Source of the DNA: Phaffia rhodozyma
Lineage: Eukaryota; Basidiomycota; Tremellomycetes; Cystofilobasidiales; Mrakiaceae
Assembly: GCA_014706385.1 (NCBI GenBank)
Contig: JACGZH010000009.1
Coordinates: 434,001 to 498,000 of the forward strand
Length of the DNA: 64,000 nt
Direction of reading: 5' to 3'
The translations under genes were made by a program, and so were the position numbers. The notes under the pieces were generated by a model. That model did not search any database and was not told the DNA's origin. It saw only the letters and a list, made by a program, of their open reading frames with translations. This document shows, in pieces, positions 34,701-46,175 of this stretch; position 1 is the stretch's first letter; every line of letters begins with the position of its first letter.

Positions 34701-36616
34701 GTTCGAGACGCAGCGGGTCCACTAGGAGGAAAGAATCCGCTTGACGACCCGGTCTGGTTTCCCGCTCTTGATCGAGGACCCGACGGAGGACCTGGCGCGG
34801 GCGAACCACGGTCCCACTTGCCTTTTTTGTTGGCTGGTGCCGAAGGAATCGAGTTGACGCCTCCAAACCCGGAGGCCGCCCACCCATGAGTTCTCTCTCC
34901 CGGACCAGGAGGAACTTCCGAACCGATGATCGCTTGGCTTGCAGTAAGAGACGGCGAGGCCGATCGGTCTCGTTTCCCAAACGATCGGTCTGGATCCTGC
35001 TCTCTTCGCTGTCGTTCTCTGTCCTTGGCAGCCCAGGCACGCTCCATTTCTAGAGACATAGGCGGAGATTCTGAACGGCCCCGAGGGGAGGACATCCCGG
35101 ACTTGTTGTCAGAAAAGACAGACCATCTCCTCTGTGAAGTCTTGGCTCCGACTCCGTCGTCGGCTCCTCTGTTTGAAGGCTTTTGCTTCGTCATCCTAGA
35201 CGCCGACCTCGACCTCGATCTTGATCTTGAAGAATGTATAGATGACCTTGAGCTCGATCTAGACCTCGAAGCCGACTTTGTTCTCGATCTGTCTATCTTC
35301 CTCTCTGGCTCGTGGCTCGGGTAGAACTTCTTCTCCTTCTTTCCTCTAGGTTCCGCTCGGGGTTCCCTCCCTCTTCGTCGGTCATAGTATGTGTTGTATT
35401 CAGGAGATGGCGACCTTCTGGATGGAGCATGTTGTTTTCTTCCGGGGGAGTATCGCTGGTGAGACGGGGGATGGTGGGCATGAGTGGACGACGACGATGA
35501 CGAGACGGCCGGATAGGCAGCCCGACGTGAAGCAGGCTGATACGATGCGGTGGAGGAAGAGGGATGTCGGCTGTTGAACTGAGTATGGTGTGGCGGAGGT
35601 GGCGATCTGGAAGGAGACCGGGATCTTGCTCGAGATGAAACAGTAGGAGGGGGAGCCACTGCAGAGGTATGGTCTGATGAATAGTTTCTGTGTGAAAGGA
35701 AGAAGGAAAGAGGACGCCAAACATCAGCACGACTGTCTGTCAAACTGCCAAACAGATGGAACGAGTAGGCTGCGTGTATATAAATGAGTTACCTGTCATC
35801 CCATCCCCAGTTTGCTCCTACTCGACTCTTACTGGAATGTGTGTTTGACCCATAAGGAGCCTGTCCTCCGGTCATCTGGTCTCCCAGTCGATCTCGTCTT
35901 CTCTCCCAGGAGGACGTTGAACCAGACCCTAGAGCATCGTCGGTTGTCGAAGCCGGGATCGAAGCTGTTGAACCTGAAGACCTAGAGGGAAGCAATTGAG
36001 ATTTGGACCCTGACTCCCACTTTCGGCTAGTACTGCTCGTCCTGTCTGATCCGGATCGAGGGAGGGATCCCACTGCCGTGTTCGTTCCTGCGCCACCCCA
36101 TCCGCCGCCATAACTTCTGGAGGAAGCAGGAGCAGCAGATGAGGATGAAGACGCGGACGTCGGAGGTGGCAGAGAGGCATATGTGCTCCCTGTAGGAAGG
36201 TTCCATCTATCGACCGTAGAGTTTCTGTAGGAAGAATCTGCTGTCGTGGTTGATGACGAGTGTGTAGATGAAAGGGAGTCTCTTGCGTGTGACCTAAGAG
36301 GAGGCAGAGCGGTGGAGCTAGAGGATGTAGACCGAGAAGATGACCGTCTGAAAGCATCCCATCCGGGGTCTTCCTTCCCTATGGATGCGACTCCCATCGC
36401 AGATCTACCTGACGATGTTGCGGCAGAGGAGTTGTGTGGAGGTGAGGATGGTCGACGTTTAGAGCTTTCCCAGGAGGACGAGGTTGGATAGAAGGCGGAT
36501 TGAGAATTGTTGTTCATCGAGGACGAGGCGGTGGCGGTAGATGACTTTGAGGAAACCGAAGGAAGGGGGAGGGACGTCTGGGACGGATATCGGGAGGAGG
36601 AACGTTCCCAACTCAT
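31717..36616 (-). CDS. CTK1: CTK1/CDK12-type RNA polymerase II CTD kinase
   Basis: Minus-strand exons 36616-35793, 35687-33058, 32971-32623, 32504-32461, 32348-32060, 31928-31876 and 31769-31717 join in phase to 1,413 residues. The C-terminal ~330 residues are a CDK: glycine loop GEGTYGKVYKA, lysine in VALKRIRM, C-helix PVTAMREI, HRDMKGSNIL, DFGLAR, T-loop NRVITLWYRPIELLLG and DMWSAGCIMLEIFTRKT. This set fits Ctk1/Lsk1/CDK12, which phosphorylates Ser2 of the RNA polymerase II CTD in the nucleus. A short tail GGEFHELEAKRD follows the kinase domain. The ~1,090-residue N-terminus is disordered: Ser-rich, then RS/SR repeats (RSRSRSASR), a poly-Pro run and Arg/Glu/Asp repeats, as in metazoan CDK12/13. 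The usual YRPPE motif reads YRPIE. The ATG at 36616 begins MSWERSSSRYPS. Confidence 0.92.
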
Positions 36617-38264
36617 GGCCTTTTTTTCTTTCCTTCCTTTTCTTGCTTTCTCGTTAGCTTTTGGATCTATTCTGGTCTTCCTCCTGAGGGAAAACACGAG
36701 GTTGAGCTAAAGATGTGGGTCCAAGCAGAGAAAAGACAGATGTTAACCGGTGGACTGTATGCGCTCTTCCTGGGTTCTGTCCTGTTCTGCACGGAAAAGA
36801 TCAGGTTGTAGGAGAAGATGGTTTGCGAACAAAAGGGGCGGGTGGGAAGGGAAGAAAAAGAACAGATCGCCACTCGTGCATCTTTTTACAAATCGCTGAT
36901 CGTCTCGTCTCTTTGTTCTCAAACATGCATCCATATGGTATCTACCTTGCGCGATGCAGTCGGATTCAATCCGACTTGGATGCTTGACAAGAAGAGGAAA
37001 GGAGAAAGGAGGAAGGAGGAAGGAGGAAGGTGCGGCGGGGGACGATGAAGAAGAAAAGAAAAAAAGCTCAGACTTACTTGTCGACAACTTTCAAGTTGAG
37101 ATGAGAAAGCACGAATGTGGGAATCCTAGTTCAACTCGTTGCAGATGGAGATGATGGAACAACTGATAGAAAGAGGTCGACAAGAGAATATCACATTTGA
37201 TGTCAGGACCTAGTTTGGTCTCCAACCTACAATTGAGAAAAGACAATGGATGGTGGTGATAATGACGATGCCGAATGGATGGACTCACATAGCTGGGTCT
37301 AAAGCGAACGGGGATGGGTTGGTCAAGTGAAGGGTATATGCGCTTGGTCAACAGCTAGAGTGCGAGAACAGAAAGAAGAGGAGAAAGAGGAAGAAGAGAG
37401 AAGAGAAGGGAAACAGAAGTCTGAATCAGCATTTCATGGATACACACTGTGTTTTACCGAAAGAGACGAGGAAACCAAGAACATCATTCACCCTCATGGA
37501 TGACACACGCCATCGATGAAGAGAAGGGAAAGAAAGATAGAGTGAAGGTATGAACGATGGACCGACCTGATGTGATATTTACGGGCGAGGAAGTCTCTGT
37601 TGGTCCTACAACGGTCGACAAGGGAATCGGATTGGGTATGAAACGAAAGTGTGCCGATCCTCGAAGGGTTTATGTGAAGGTACTAGATCTTTTATTCTCT
37701 AGAAAGAAGTAGAACACAGATTGGCCGGAAGTCAGGCTATTTCGTTCGGGCTTCTGCTGTGGTGGTCAATCAAAGAGAGCAACACTTACCGACAAACAAA
37801 CAGGGTGTATACAGCCGTCGGCTAAGCGAACAGAACGATCCTCCAATCCTCAAAGGAGAACTAAACGACAGACGGATGGTGTCGTTCCCTGTGTGTTCTC
37901 TCTGAGCGTGTATGTTGAGACTTTTTCTTGAAGCCTGTTCGGACAGAGATCTATAGGTATAACCCTAACAGAGGTAGCCTTAGGTAGCTTTGCTGCATTA
38001 AGGTGCGGGTTATATCAGATAGACAATCATCTATAGGTCATCGGACTTTCTCGGCGTCACTCGGCTTATGCATTCTTACGGGTCAACCTCTCCCCTCCTT
38101 CTCCCCCACTGTGCGTCTCTTCCACTGCCGCGTTCGCCCATTTTTTCTTGCCTAAGCCTTTTTTTTTTTCTTTTTTTTTTCCTTTCATTTCCTCTTCTCA
38201 TCCTCTCTCTCACACCCAATCCTCCATCCCAAATCTCTCGTCGTTCCCCTTTTCATCTTTGGCT
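36617..38264. other. Intergenic, divergent promoter region
   Basis: About 1.65 kb between the divergent CTK1 and succinyl-CoA ligase genes. 37000-37060 and 37370-37410 are purine-rich; 38085-38200 is CT-rich and forms the LSC1 core promoter/leader. It is long enough for a 5'-leader intron of CTK1, but I see no coding exon. Confidence 0.45.
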
Positions 38265-39834
38265 ATGCAGTCCTTCAAGATCCTTGCTCGACAGCGTATG
38301 TATCTTTGGTTTGATTGTCGCTCGTGCCAAGCTCTTTATCGGCCGGTCCTTCCTTAGGTGATGGTTTGTGCCCTGATGTTTCACATCTGACTGACGTTTG
38401 ACCTGCACGTTCCTTTTTGGTTCTCTCTTTCTTTTGGCAGCCGCTGTCCGAAGGGCTTTCTCTACCTCGAAGCCTACTCTGGCCTACGAGGACACGTTGA
38501 AAAACCTTCTCATCAACGCTGATACCAAAGTTCTCGTTCAGGGTTTCACTGGAAAGACCGTTCGTAACCGAATTTTCCCTCCTTGTTGGAGTGAGAGAGA
38601 GATCTTTCCAAATACTGATCTGAACGGCCTCGGTTTCTTATTGGCTTCTCTTGGGGTCTTTTTTTTTTCTTCCTTCTTCTTCGTCTTCTTTGTTTTTGCC
38701 TTTTCTTCAACGCACATATGTACGACCACGAAAACGAACGAACAAACAAACAGGGTACTTTCCACGCCGATCAGGCCATCAAGTACGGAACCAAGATGGT
38801 CGGTGGAGTGAACCCCAAGAAGGCTGGAACGACCCATCTGGGTTTGCCCGTGTACGGTACTGTCAAGGAGGTTCGTCTATTACTACCTTGTTGGCTTGGG
38901 CGTGTGTTGAATTGAGTGTAGTGTTCTTACTTCTTTCTTTTCGTCTCACTCATATTTTTCCTTGCTTGCCATTCAAATGGGTTATCGGGACTTGGACAGG
39001 CTGTATCCGACTCGAAGCCTGATGCTACTGTGATCTACGTGCCTCCTCCCTCGGCTGCTGATGCCATCATCGAGGCCATCGAGGCCGAGGTCGGTTTGAT
39101 CGTTGCGATCACCGAGGGAATCCCCCAGTTGGACGAGATCCGAGTGATGGAGGCTTTGAAGAGCCAGAGCAAGTCCCGAATGGTCGGACCGAACTGCCCT
39201 GGTATCATCGATCCCCGAGGATGCAAGATGGGTATCATGCCTGGACACATCCACACCCCTGGAAAGATCGGAATTGTGTCTCGATCTGGAACGCTCAACT
39301 ACGAGGCTGTTCATCAGACCACGGCCGTCGGTCTTGGTCAGTCGTTGGTGATCGGAATCGGAGGAGATCCTTTCCCGGGAACGACCCACGTGGATGCGTT
39401 GAGGATCTTGTTGGACGACCCCCGAACGGAGGGTATTGTGATCATCGGTGAGATCGGAGGTTCGATGGAGGAGGATGCGGCCGAGTTTTTGGAGAAGTAC
39501 AACAAGACCAGGGCTCACCCTAAGCCGGTCGTCGGTTTCATCGCCGGTCGAACCGCTCCCCCCGGTCGACGAATGGGTCACGCCGGTGAGTGCTTGGACA
39601 GGGTTGCTTCGTTTGTTGAGATACCCTTGATGCTGATCTGGTCTACACTTTTCTCTGTATTACCTTCTTTCTTTCTTTCTTTCCTTGGATCCAGGTGCGA
39701 TCATCTCTGGTGGAAAGGGAGCCGCTAGCGACAAGGTTGAGGCTCTTGAGAGAGCCGGTGCCATCGTCGCTGCCTCGCCTGCCAAGATTGGAGAGCTCAT
39801 GCTCAAGGCTATGAAGCAGGCCGGTCTTGCCTAA
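38265..39834 (+). CDS. LSC1: Succinyl-CoA ligase alpha subunit, mitochondrial
   Basis: Exons 38265-38295, 38441-38559, 38754-38870, 39000-39585 and 39695-39834 give 330 residues, the normal length. The enzyme converts succinyl-CoA to succinate with formation of ATP or GTP in the TCA cycle. An N-terminal targeting peptide ([20 protein letters not shown]) is Arg-rich and lacks acids. The CoA-binding fold follows: [50 protein letters not shown] and [12 protein letters not shown]. The ligase part has [30 protein letters not shown] and [20 protein letters not shown], with the phosphorylated active-site His in GHAGA. Codon use is clean (GGT/GGA, CTC, ATC), as expected of a highly expressed gene. 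Confidence 0.97.
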
Positions 39835-40568
39835 GCGAGGGACACGAAGGAGATAGGATGAGGAGTGAGGGAGAGAGGGGAAAAAAAAGGAAAGACAAAG
39901 AGAAGAGGAAGCAGAAGGAGATGGTGATGATACCCAAACACACATTTTTTCCCCCTTTAGACCGGTGTCTCGAGATTAGCAGAGGAAGGGGGAATAGGAT
40001 TGAGACGAGACGAGATGAGATGAGATGTAGCAGATCAAACGTTCTTTTTTCTTTCTCTTTTCCCCTTTTGTTTATTTAAATTCTACCAATGTTCATGTTC
40101 AAATCCATCGTTGCACGCATACACTATCACACAGCCTGAAAACTTTGCTCTCCTCTTTTCTTCCACCTTTTCTGTTGCTCTGTCGGTCTCCTTATTCCTT
40201 TGAGATAGTTTCCCTTTGCTGAATGTCGTTCTTGTTTATTGGGAGCACTGGAAGCTGTACTCCCGTCTGTTCTATGCTCACGCCGATGTTTTTCACGTTT
40301 CCTTGTTTTTCTCCAAGAAGATAGAGGGAGAAGAAAAAGAAAAACAAAGAGAAAAAGAGAACGAGGACAAAAGAAAAGGATAGACCTTAAAGTGAACCAA
40401 GAGGAAGGGATCACCATGGAAAAAGGACCACAGAGAGGACTGCGAAGGAAGACAAGGGAGGACAAGATGGACGGAAGCGATGCGCGATGGGCGATCGACG
40501 TCCAACGTTTCCTCTTTCCATGCGAGAAAAGGACCGGTCCATCAACCGACACGTGATCCTGTAGGTAG

Positions 40569-40570
<2 letters not shown>

Positions 40571-40630
<60 letters not shown>
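40571..40630 (+). repeat. (GT)30 microsatellite
   Basis: Uninterrupted run of 30 GT units in the intergenic region downstream of LSC1. Confidence 0.95.
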
Positions 40631-40633
<3 letters not shown>

Positions 40634-41668
40634 GATAGATTGTACGTGCGATAAGTCCACGCACAGATCTGCGAGACATTTAGAACCTACGAATAAACTC
40701 TGGCAGCTGACCAGCCCGGCCTTACGCCTCCTCGGCTGGCTGGGACTCGACCGAAGGGAGGCGAAAGATGGGACGGATGGGCGGGTGGATGGACGGATGA
40801 ATGGATAAATGGACGGAAGGGTTTCAAACAGATAACCGATGTTGAAGAATTCTATTCTCAATCTATTCCAAATCGTTTCCTTCCTTTCCCTCGTCTAGCT
40901 GGTTGAATTCTATTTTATTTACAAATTGGCAAATCAGATGTAGTTTCCCAAGCTAGCTCCAACCTCGGCCGGGGACACACGGGGTGGCAGAGTGAGGTCA
41001 TTGTGAGCTGTGTATTGGAAAAACGCTGAAAAATGGATTAGCAAAAGAGAAGGAAACGGAAATCAATTGATCAAATCAATCGAAATCGTGTGAAATCAAG
41101 GATGCTTTTTTCTTTCTTTTTTGGTACTGATCGAGAGTCTGTATCCTGGCTTTCTGGCTTTCTGGCCTACTGGCGTCCTGCGCGCTTGCTCCCTTTCTCT
41201 CTTCTCCCTCCCTCTCCCGGGAAAAAGTGGGTCTCAAGCAGAGCTATAGATTGGCGTATACAAATCAGTGTTTGAACGATGTGTGGTGTCGGTGTCGGTG
41301 GCCGTGGCCCTGAATGAGTGGCGCAGGGACGATGAGCCGGTGAATTCAAACGAGTCACTCCCGGCCTGCGCTCATACGGTCGCCGGCGCTCCCGGGTCCC
41401 ACGGCGCCACAGGGCGGCTGGGCGATTCACTGACGGTTCAGGGCACCTGTCTGTCTGCGCTGGTGCCTGATCGACCGCTAGGCTGACTCCGGGGGCGAGG
41501 GAAACGAAATGTTGATTTGTTTAATTTTTTTTCATTTCCATTTCGATTTGCATTCCGCCCTGAATCCGTCTCTCATCTTTTTCGCCGGACGAATCTTTGG
41601 TCTTTGCACTTTTTGTTCTCTCGCTCGCTCGTTCGTTCGCACGTCCATCCATTCAGAACAGACAGATA

Positions 41669-41670
<2 letters not shown>

Positions 41671-41700
<30 letters not shown>
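41671..41700 (+). repeat. (CA)15 microsatellite
   Basis: Uninterrupted run of 15 CA units in the upstream region of the permease gene, followed by an AGATAGATAGACAGATAGAC tract. Confidence 0.95.
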
Positions 41701-41702
<2 letters not shown>

Positions 41703-41893
41703 CAGTCATCCACTCGCTCGACAGATAGATAGACAGATAGACAGCTCTTTCTTCCTTCACCTTTCTTGCTCCGTTCGTTCTTGTTCTTGTTCTTGTTCTC
41801 CTCCCTCCCTCCCTTCCCACGCAATCCTACTCTCAATCTTTTCCCTCCCATCCACCCACCCATCCATAATCCCTGGTAGTTCAAGCCAGCATC

Positions 41894-44623
41894 ATGGCGT
41901 CTTGGTCGACAGAAGCAGCCGACGAGCGAATCAGACAGGTCGAGGTCAAGAAGGATCACCTCTCAATGGAAGAAACAGATATCGAGAAGAAAGGCTCGGA
42001 TGGTTTACCGGCCTATACAGACACGGTCGTCGACGTCGATAATGGTGAGTGCTGTCCATGCTTCTTATCTTGTTCTTGCCTCTGTCGTTGGCCTTTCCCT
42101 CGTTCGCTCTGTCCTCCTGTCTCTCTGCCTGTTTTTTTTTTTTCCTTTTGGCTCCACCTCGGATTAGGCTGATCCGTAAACGTTTGTCTCGTTCTCATTC
42201 TCATCCCTTCTTTCTTCTCCTTCAGGCGGGTCCCACTCGGTCACCGGTGAGCTAACCGTCCAACGAAAGTTGAAAGCCAGGCATCTGTACGTCTTGTGTT
42301 CTCTCTCCTCTCTCTGTCTCTCTGTCTCTTCTCCTCCTCCTCTCCGGCCCGTTCCATCTTGTGACTCACTGCCGTCTGTCTCCTCCCATCTTTTCTCTCC
42401 TCGGGCCAACAGAGCGATGATTGCGCTCGGTGGTTCGATAGGAACCGGTCTCTTCGTCGGAGCCGGTTCAGCCCTCCAGTCTGGTGGTCCGGTCAGTCGG
42501 GAAACATCTTTCCTTTTCGTTTGATTTCCTTTTCTCATCATCTCACCTGATCGTCTCTTGATGTTTACCTTTCGTTGTCTCTGCTTCTGTACTTCTATCT
42601 CTCCCCCTGAAACAGGTCGGATGTTTACTCGCCTACATCACAGTGAGTCATCCCGTCACACTACCCACCCACCCACGCCCACCTCCATCGCATCCACAAA
42701 TCCAATAGACTAACGCCAGATGTATCCTATCCCTTTCCCCTCGCCTTTCCTCTCAGATGGGAGCCGTCATCTGTAAGCCTTTCCGCCTCCCTCTTCTCAT
42801 CCATGGACATTGCCTTGCTGACTCGTCATATCATATGACCATCTCTCTCCCCCTCTTTAAAAAAAAGACACCCTCATGATCGCTCTAGGTGAAATGGCCA
42901 CCTTGTTCCCCGACTCTGGAGGATTGACCCACTATGCAACGCAAGTTTCCTCTCTCTCTCTGTCTTCATTTCCATTTCACACCCCGTCTTACACGTCCCA
43001 TCTTCTGCCCGTTCTACAGCCGATTCCTCGATCCCGCCATGGGTTTCACCCTCGGATGGAACTATTGGTTCTCGTACGGTATCACCCTTCCCACAGAACT
43101 CGTCGCGGCCAGTATCATCATTCAGTACTGGAACGCAACCATCAACGTCTCTGCTTGGATCGCTCCCCTGTTCGTCGCCATGATGGTCGTCAACTTGTTG
43201 GGCGTCCGAGCGTATGGTGAGATGGAGTTCATCTTTTCGGCCATGAAAATCATCGCCGTCGTCGGTTTGATGTGAGTGTCCAGCTTTCTCTTCTTCTCTT
43301 TTCGCCGGTATCCGTGCGGCCAGTATGCGCGCGTGTATCCCTGGCCACCTGGATTGATCTGTCTCTTCTCTTCTTTTCCTTCCGACCCCTTCTTCACGCT
43401 CACCAGTATCCTGGGAATTTGCATCAACTGTGGAGCCGGACCCGAAAGCGATGGGTACATTGGCTTCCGATACTGGAAAAACCCAGGACCGTTCAACCAG
43501 TACACCTCGGGCGACACCGTCGTCGGTGGCTCCTGGGGTCGATTCCTCGCATTCTGGAACGTCTTTGTTCAGGCCGCGTTTTCTTTCCTCGGCTCAGAGA
43601 TCGTCGTGGTCGCCGTGGGTGAGACGGAGAACCCGAGGAAGAACGTACCAAAGGCAATCAAGCGGGTCTTCTGGCGACTCCTCATCTTTTACGTCCTTGC
43701 CATCCTTATCATCGGTCTCCTCGTCCCGTACACCGACTCCCGGTTGCTCAACGGCTCCGACGACGTCTCCGCTTCGCCCTTCGTTATCGCCATCTTGAAC
43801 GCCGGGATCAAAGGTCTTCCCTCCGTCATCAACGCCGTGCTCCTCATCGCAGCCTGGTCGGCCGGTAACTCTGATATCTACGCTTCCAGCAGAACCCTCT
43901 ACGCGCTCGCCTTGGAGGGCAAGGCCCCGAGGTTCTTCAGAAAGTGCACAAAGGATGGAATGCCCTATTGGTCTGTGTTGGTCACAGGTCTATTTGGTTT
44001 CCTCGCCTTCCTCGGCGTCGGCTCTGGCGGAGCGGCTAAAGCGTTCGACTGGCTATTCAACCTGTCCTCGATGAGTGGGTTGCTCGTCTGGTGGACGTTG
44101 TTCATCACCTACCTCAGGTTCTACTACGGCATGAAGAAACAGGGACTCAACAGGGACGACTTGCCATACAAGGCTCCGTTCCAGCCGTACGCCAGTTGGA
44201 TCGGTACCATCTTCCTGTCCCTCGTCATCATCTTCAACGGCTTTGGTATCTTTGTCGGTAACAACTTTACCGCCTCAAAGTTCTTTGCAGCCTACGTCTG
44301 TATCCTTGTATACGTACTCTTCTACGGCCCCTGGAAGCTTTGGGGTGGCGAGAGGACCACGGGAAGCTTCCGCTGGCTCAGGATGACAAAGATGGTCTCG
44401 TTGGAGTGAGTTTCTTCTAATTTCCAATTTGGCGCGAATGAGCGAGACAAAACAAAGCCGAAACGAATAGCACTGACTTCTTTCTCATTTCCTTCTCACT
44501 CTTCTCAGGGAGATGGACTTTGAGACCGGCCGAAGAGAACTCGACGAAATGGACAGGGTCGAACAAGAGAAGCACCCAGAACCGACGTCGATCATCCAGA
44601 AGATTTGGGGATGGATGTTCTAA
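41894..44623 (+). CDS. Amino-acid permease (YAT/APC family)
   Basis: Exons 41894-42044, 42226-42286, 42413-42491, 42616-42642, 42757-42772, 42868-42940, 43020-43271, 43407-44405 and 44509-44623 give 590 residues with about 12 membrane spans. These proteins import amino acids with protons across the plasma membrane. Signature motifs: LKARHLAMIALGGSIGTGLF in span 1, GEMATLFPDSGGLTHYATRF, FTLGWNYWFSYGITLPTEL, ETENPRKNVPKAI, and GNSDIYASSRTLYALALEGK. The N-terminal tail is hydrophilic with Lys residues. The intron after 42940 has a GC donor (gcaagt) and a normal AG acceptor; the nearby GT would break the frame. Exon 42757-42772 is 16 bases. The substrate cannot be inferred. Confidence 0.93.
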
Positions 44624-45627
44624 AAAAAAAAAAGAAGAGCGGATCATCTTTCTTGCTCGTTGCTTGTTCTTTTCTTCCTCTGTCTTTGCACTTTTCTTTC
44701 CACACCTCGTCTCGCCTTACCTCATAGATCTCATTCAGACTAGACCGCCCGTCTGTCAGCCTTTTCTCTTTCAGTGCCTTTCTTGGACTTACACTGTCCT
44801 CATCCAGACAGAGAGAATCTACCCCGATCCGGGGTTGGATGTTCTTCAGGGCGTTTGCATACCAAAAATTGATACGTTCATCTCTCGTCCCTTTATTCTC
44901 ACCACCCATTATCGTTCTCCTCTCGTTCTGTCTCTCTTCATTCGCACGTCTGATTCATACCATCCTTTGCAACGCTTGCATCATTCTTCCTTCTTACATA
45001 TATAGTCTTCCATAATACTCTCTCACTTTTACCTCCAAACCTCTTTCGTTCCTTCTCTTCGGATTTCTCTTTGCTTAGTTTGCATCATTCTGCTCTTTTC
45101 GTCCTCTCCTTGTCTCGGCCTTCCATTTTGTATGATGTTTCCTATTTTCCGCTTGATCTCCTTTTTTTTCTTTTCTTTTTTTTCCCTCTCTTCTTTCAAT
45201 CTCCGTTCTCATCTTTTCTCCTGACGTCCCTCTCCAAAGATTCATCTTTCTGTTTCCTTGTTCCGTTGCTCTTTGGTTATAGTTGTTTTCCCTTCCTTTC
45301 CTTCTTTTTCTCCCTTTAACGTCAGGCCTGCTATCTTTTATATCTCTCTTCTATAAATGGATTCAGTCAAGAAGAGTCAAGCGACAAGGGACGAGGCAAA
45401 AGAGACCAGAGAACCAACAAACCAGACAGAGAGAAACGGACAAACGGACGGGACGGTGTCAAACGCGCACACCGGACGCAGGATACAAGATCAGGCTCCA
45501 GACCAGGCTCGACACAGATCGCCCGTTATCCGGAATCTCATGTGTTCAACCTCCCCCCCTCTCTCTTTTTTGCTCACGTCCCGAGGAGAAGAAAAAAACC
45601 GCCCGACTCGGACCTCGGGAGGCGTTT

Positions 45628-45659
<32 letters not shown>

Positions 45660-46175
45660 CTCTTTCTTGCTTGCCTGCTTGCTATCTTGTGTCGGCGCCC
45701 GAATGATCTTTCTCGCTTGCTTTGCGATCGACACTCGAGTTGGGAGGGGGAGAGGAGGGGTTCTTTTTCTCTTTCTCTTTCTTTTTCTTTTTCTCAAAAT
45801 ATGTTCCATATTCCAAGATTCATCGCACACGAACGCGAAACAAGAGAACGAGAGGAAGGAAAGGGAACGAAGACGACATGGCTAGGCCAATGAAAGCAAG
45901 GAAAAAAGAAGAAAAAAAAAGGAAGAAGAAGAAGAAATGTCAAGGGTCCATCTCATGTCAACCAACACGAGACAAACGGCATAAAGACAGAACGAAAGGG
46001 GTAGCATCAACAAACAAGAAAAAAAGGAGAGGAAGGAGAAGAGGAAGAACGATTCGGTCCGAGTTTTGGCTTGGGGATTAGAGGGGTCATATGATTGATC
46101 ACACTATAGTCGGAAATGAGGAGTCTCATGTTGCAGTTTTAGCGATAGCAGGATGGATCGGATCCCATAAAACGT
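44624..46175. other. Intergenic with strong strand asymmetry
   Basis: About 1.55 kb between the convergent permease and NAC beta genes. 44650-45350 and 45540-45800 are pyrimidine-rich on the + strand; 45830-46060 is purine-rich. Several long ORFs here are low-complexity Phe/Leu/Ser or Lys/Arg/Glu translations and are not genes. Confidence 0.5.

Larger units (their letters stand above)
39835..41893. other. Intergenic, microsatellite-bearing
   Basis: About 2 kb between LSC1 and the permease. Contains purine-rich (39850-39930) and pyrimidine-rich (40040-40100) patches, a 60-base (GT)n tract and a 30-base (AC)n tract. 41500-41890 is CT-rich and likely the permease promoter/leader. The ORFs here are translations of these simple repeats. 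Confidence 0.5.

Noticed and set aside
33751..35730. Several long ORFs on both strands across the CTK1 N-terminus
   Set aside because: Shadow frames of the Arg/Ser repeats of the kinase gene; the sense frame continues into the kinase domain in one piece.
40127..40861. 244-residue minus-strand ORF with a His-Thr run
   Set aside because: It is a translation of the (GT)30 microsatellite plus low-complexity flanks.
45283..46081. Overlapping ORFs of 120-200 codons
   Set aside because: Composed of Phe/Ser/Leu or Lys/Arg/Glu runs from CT/GA tracts; no splice signals or family features.
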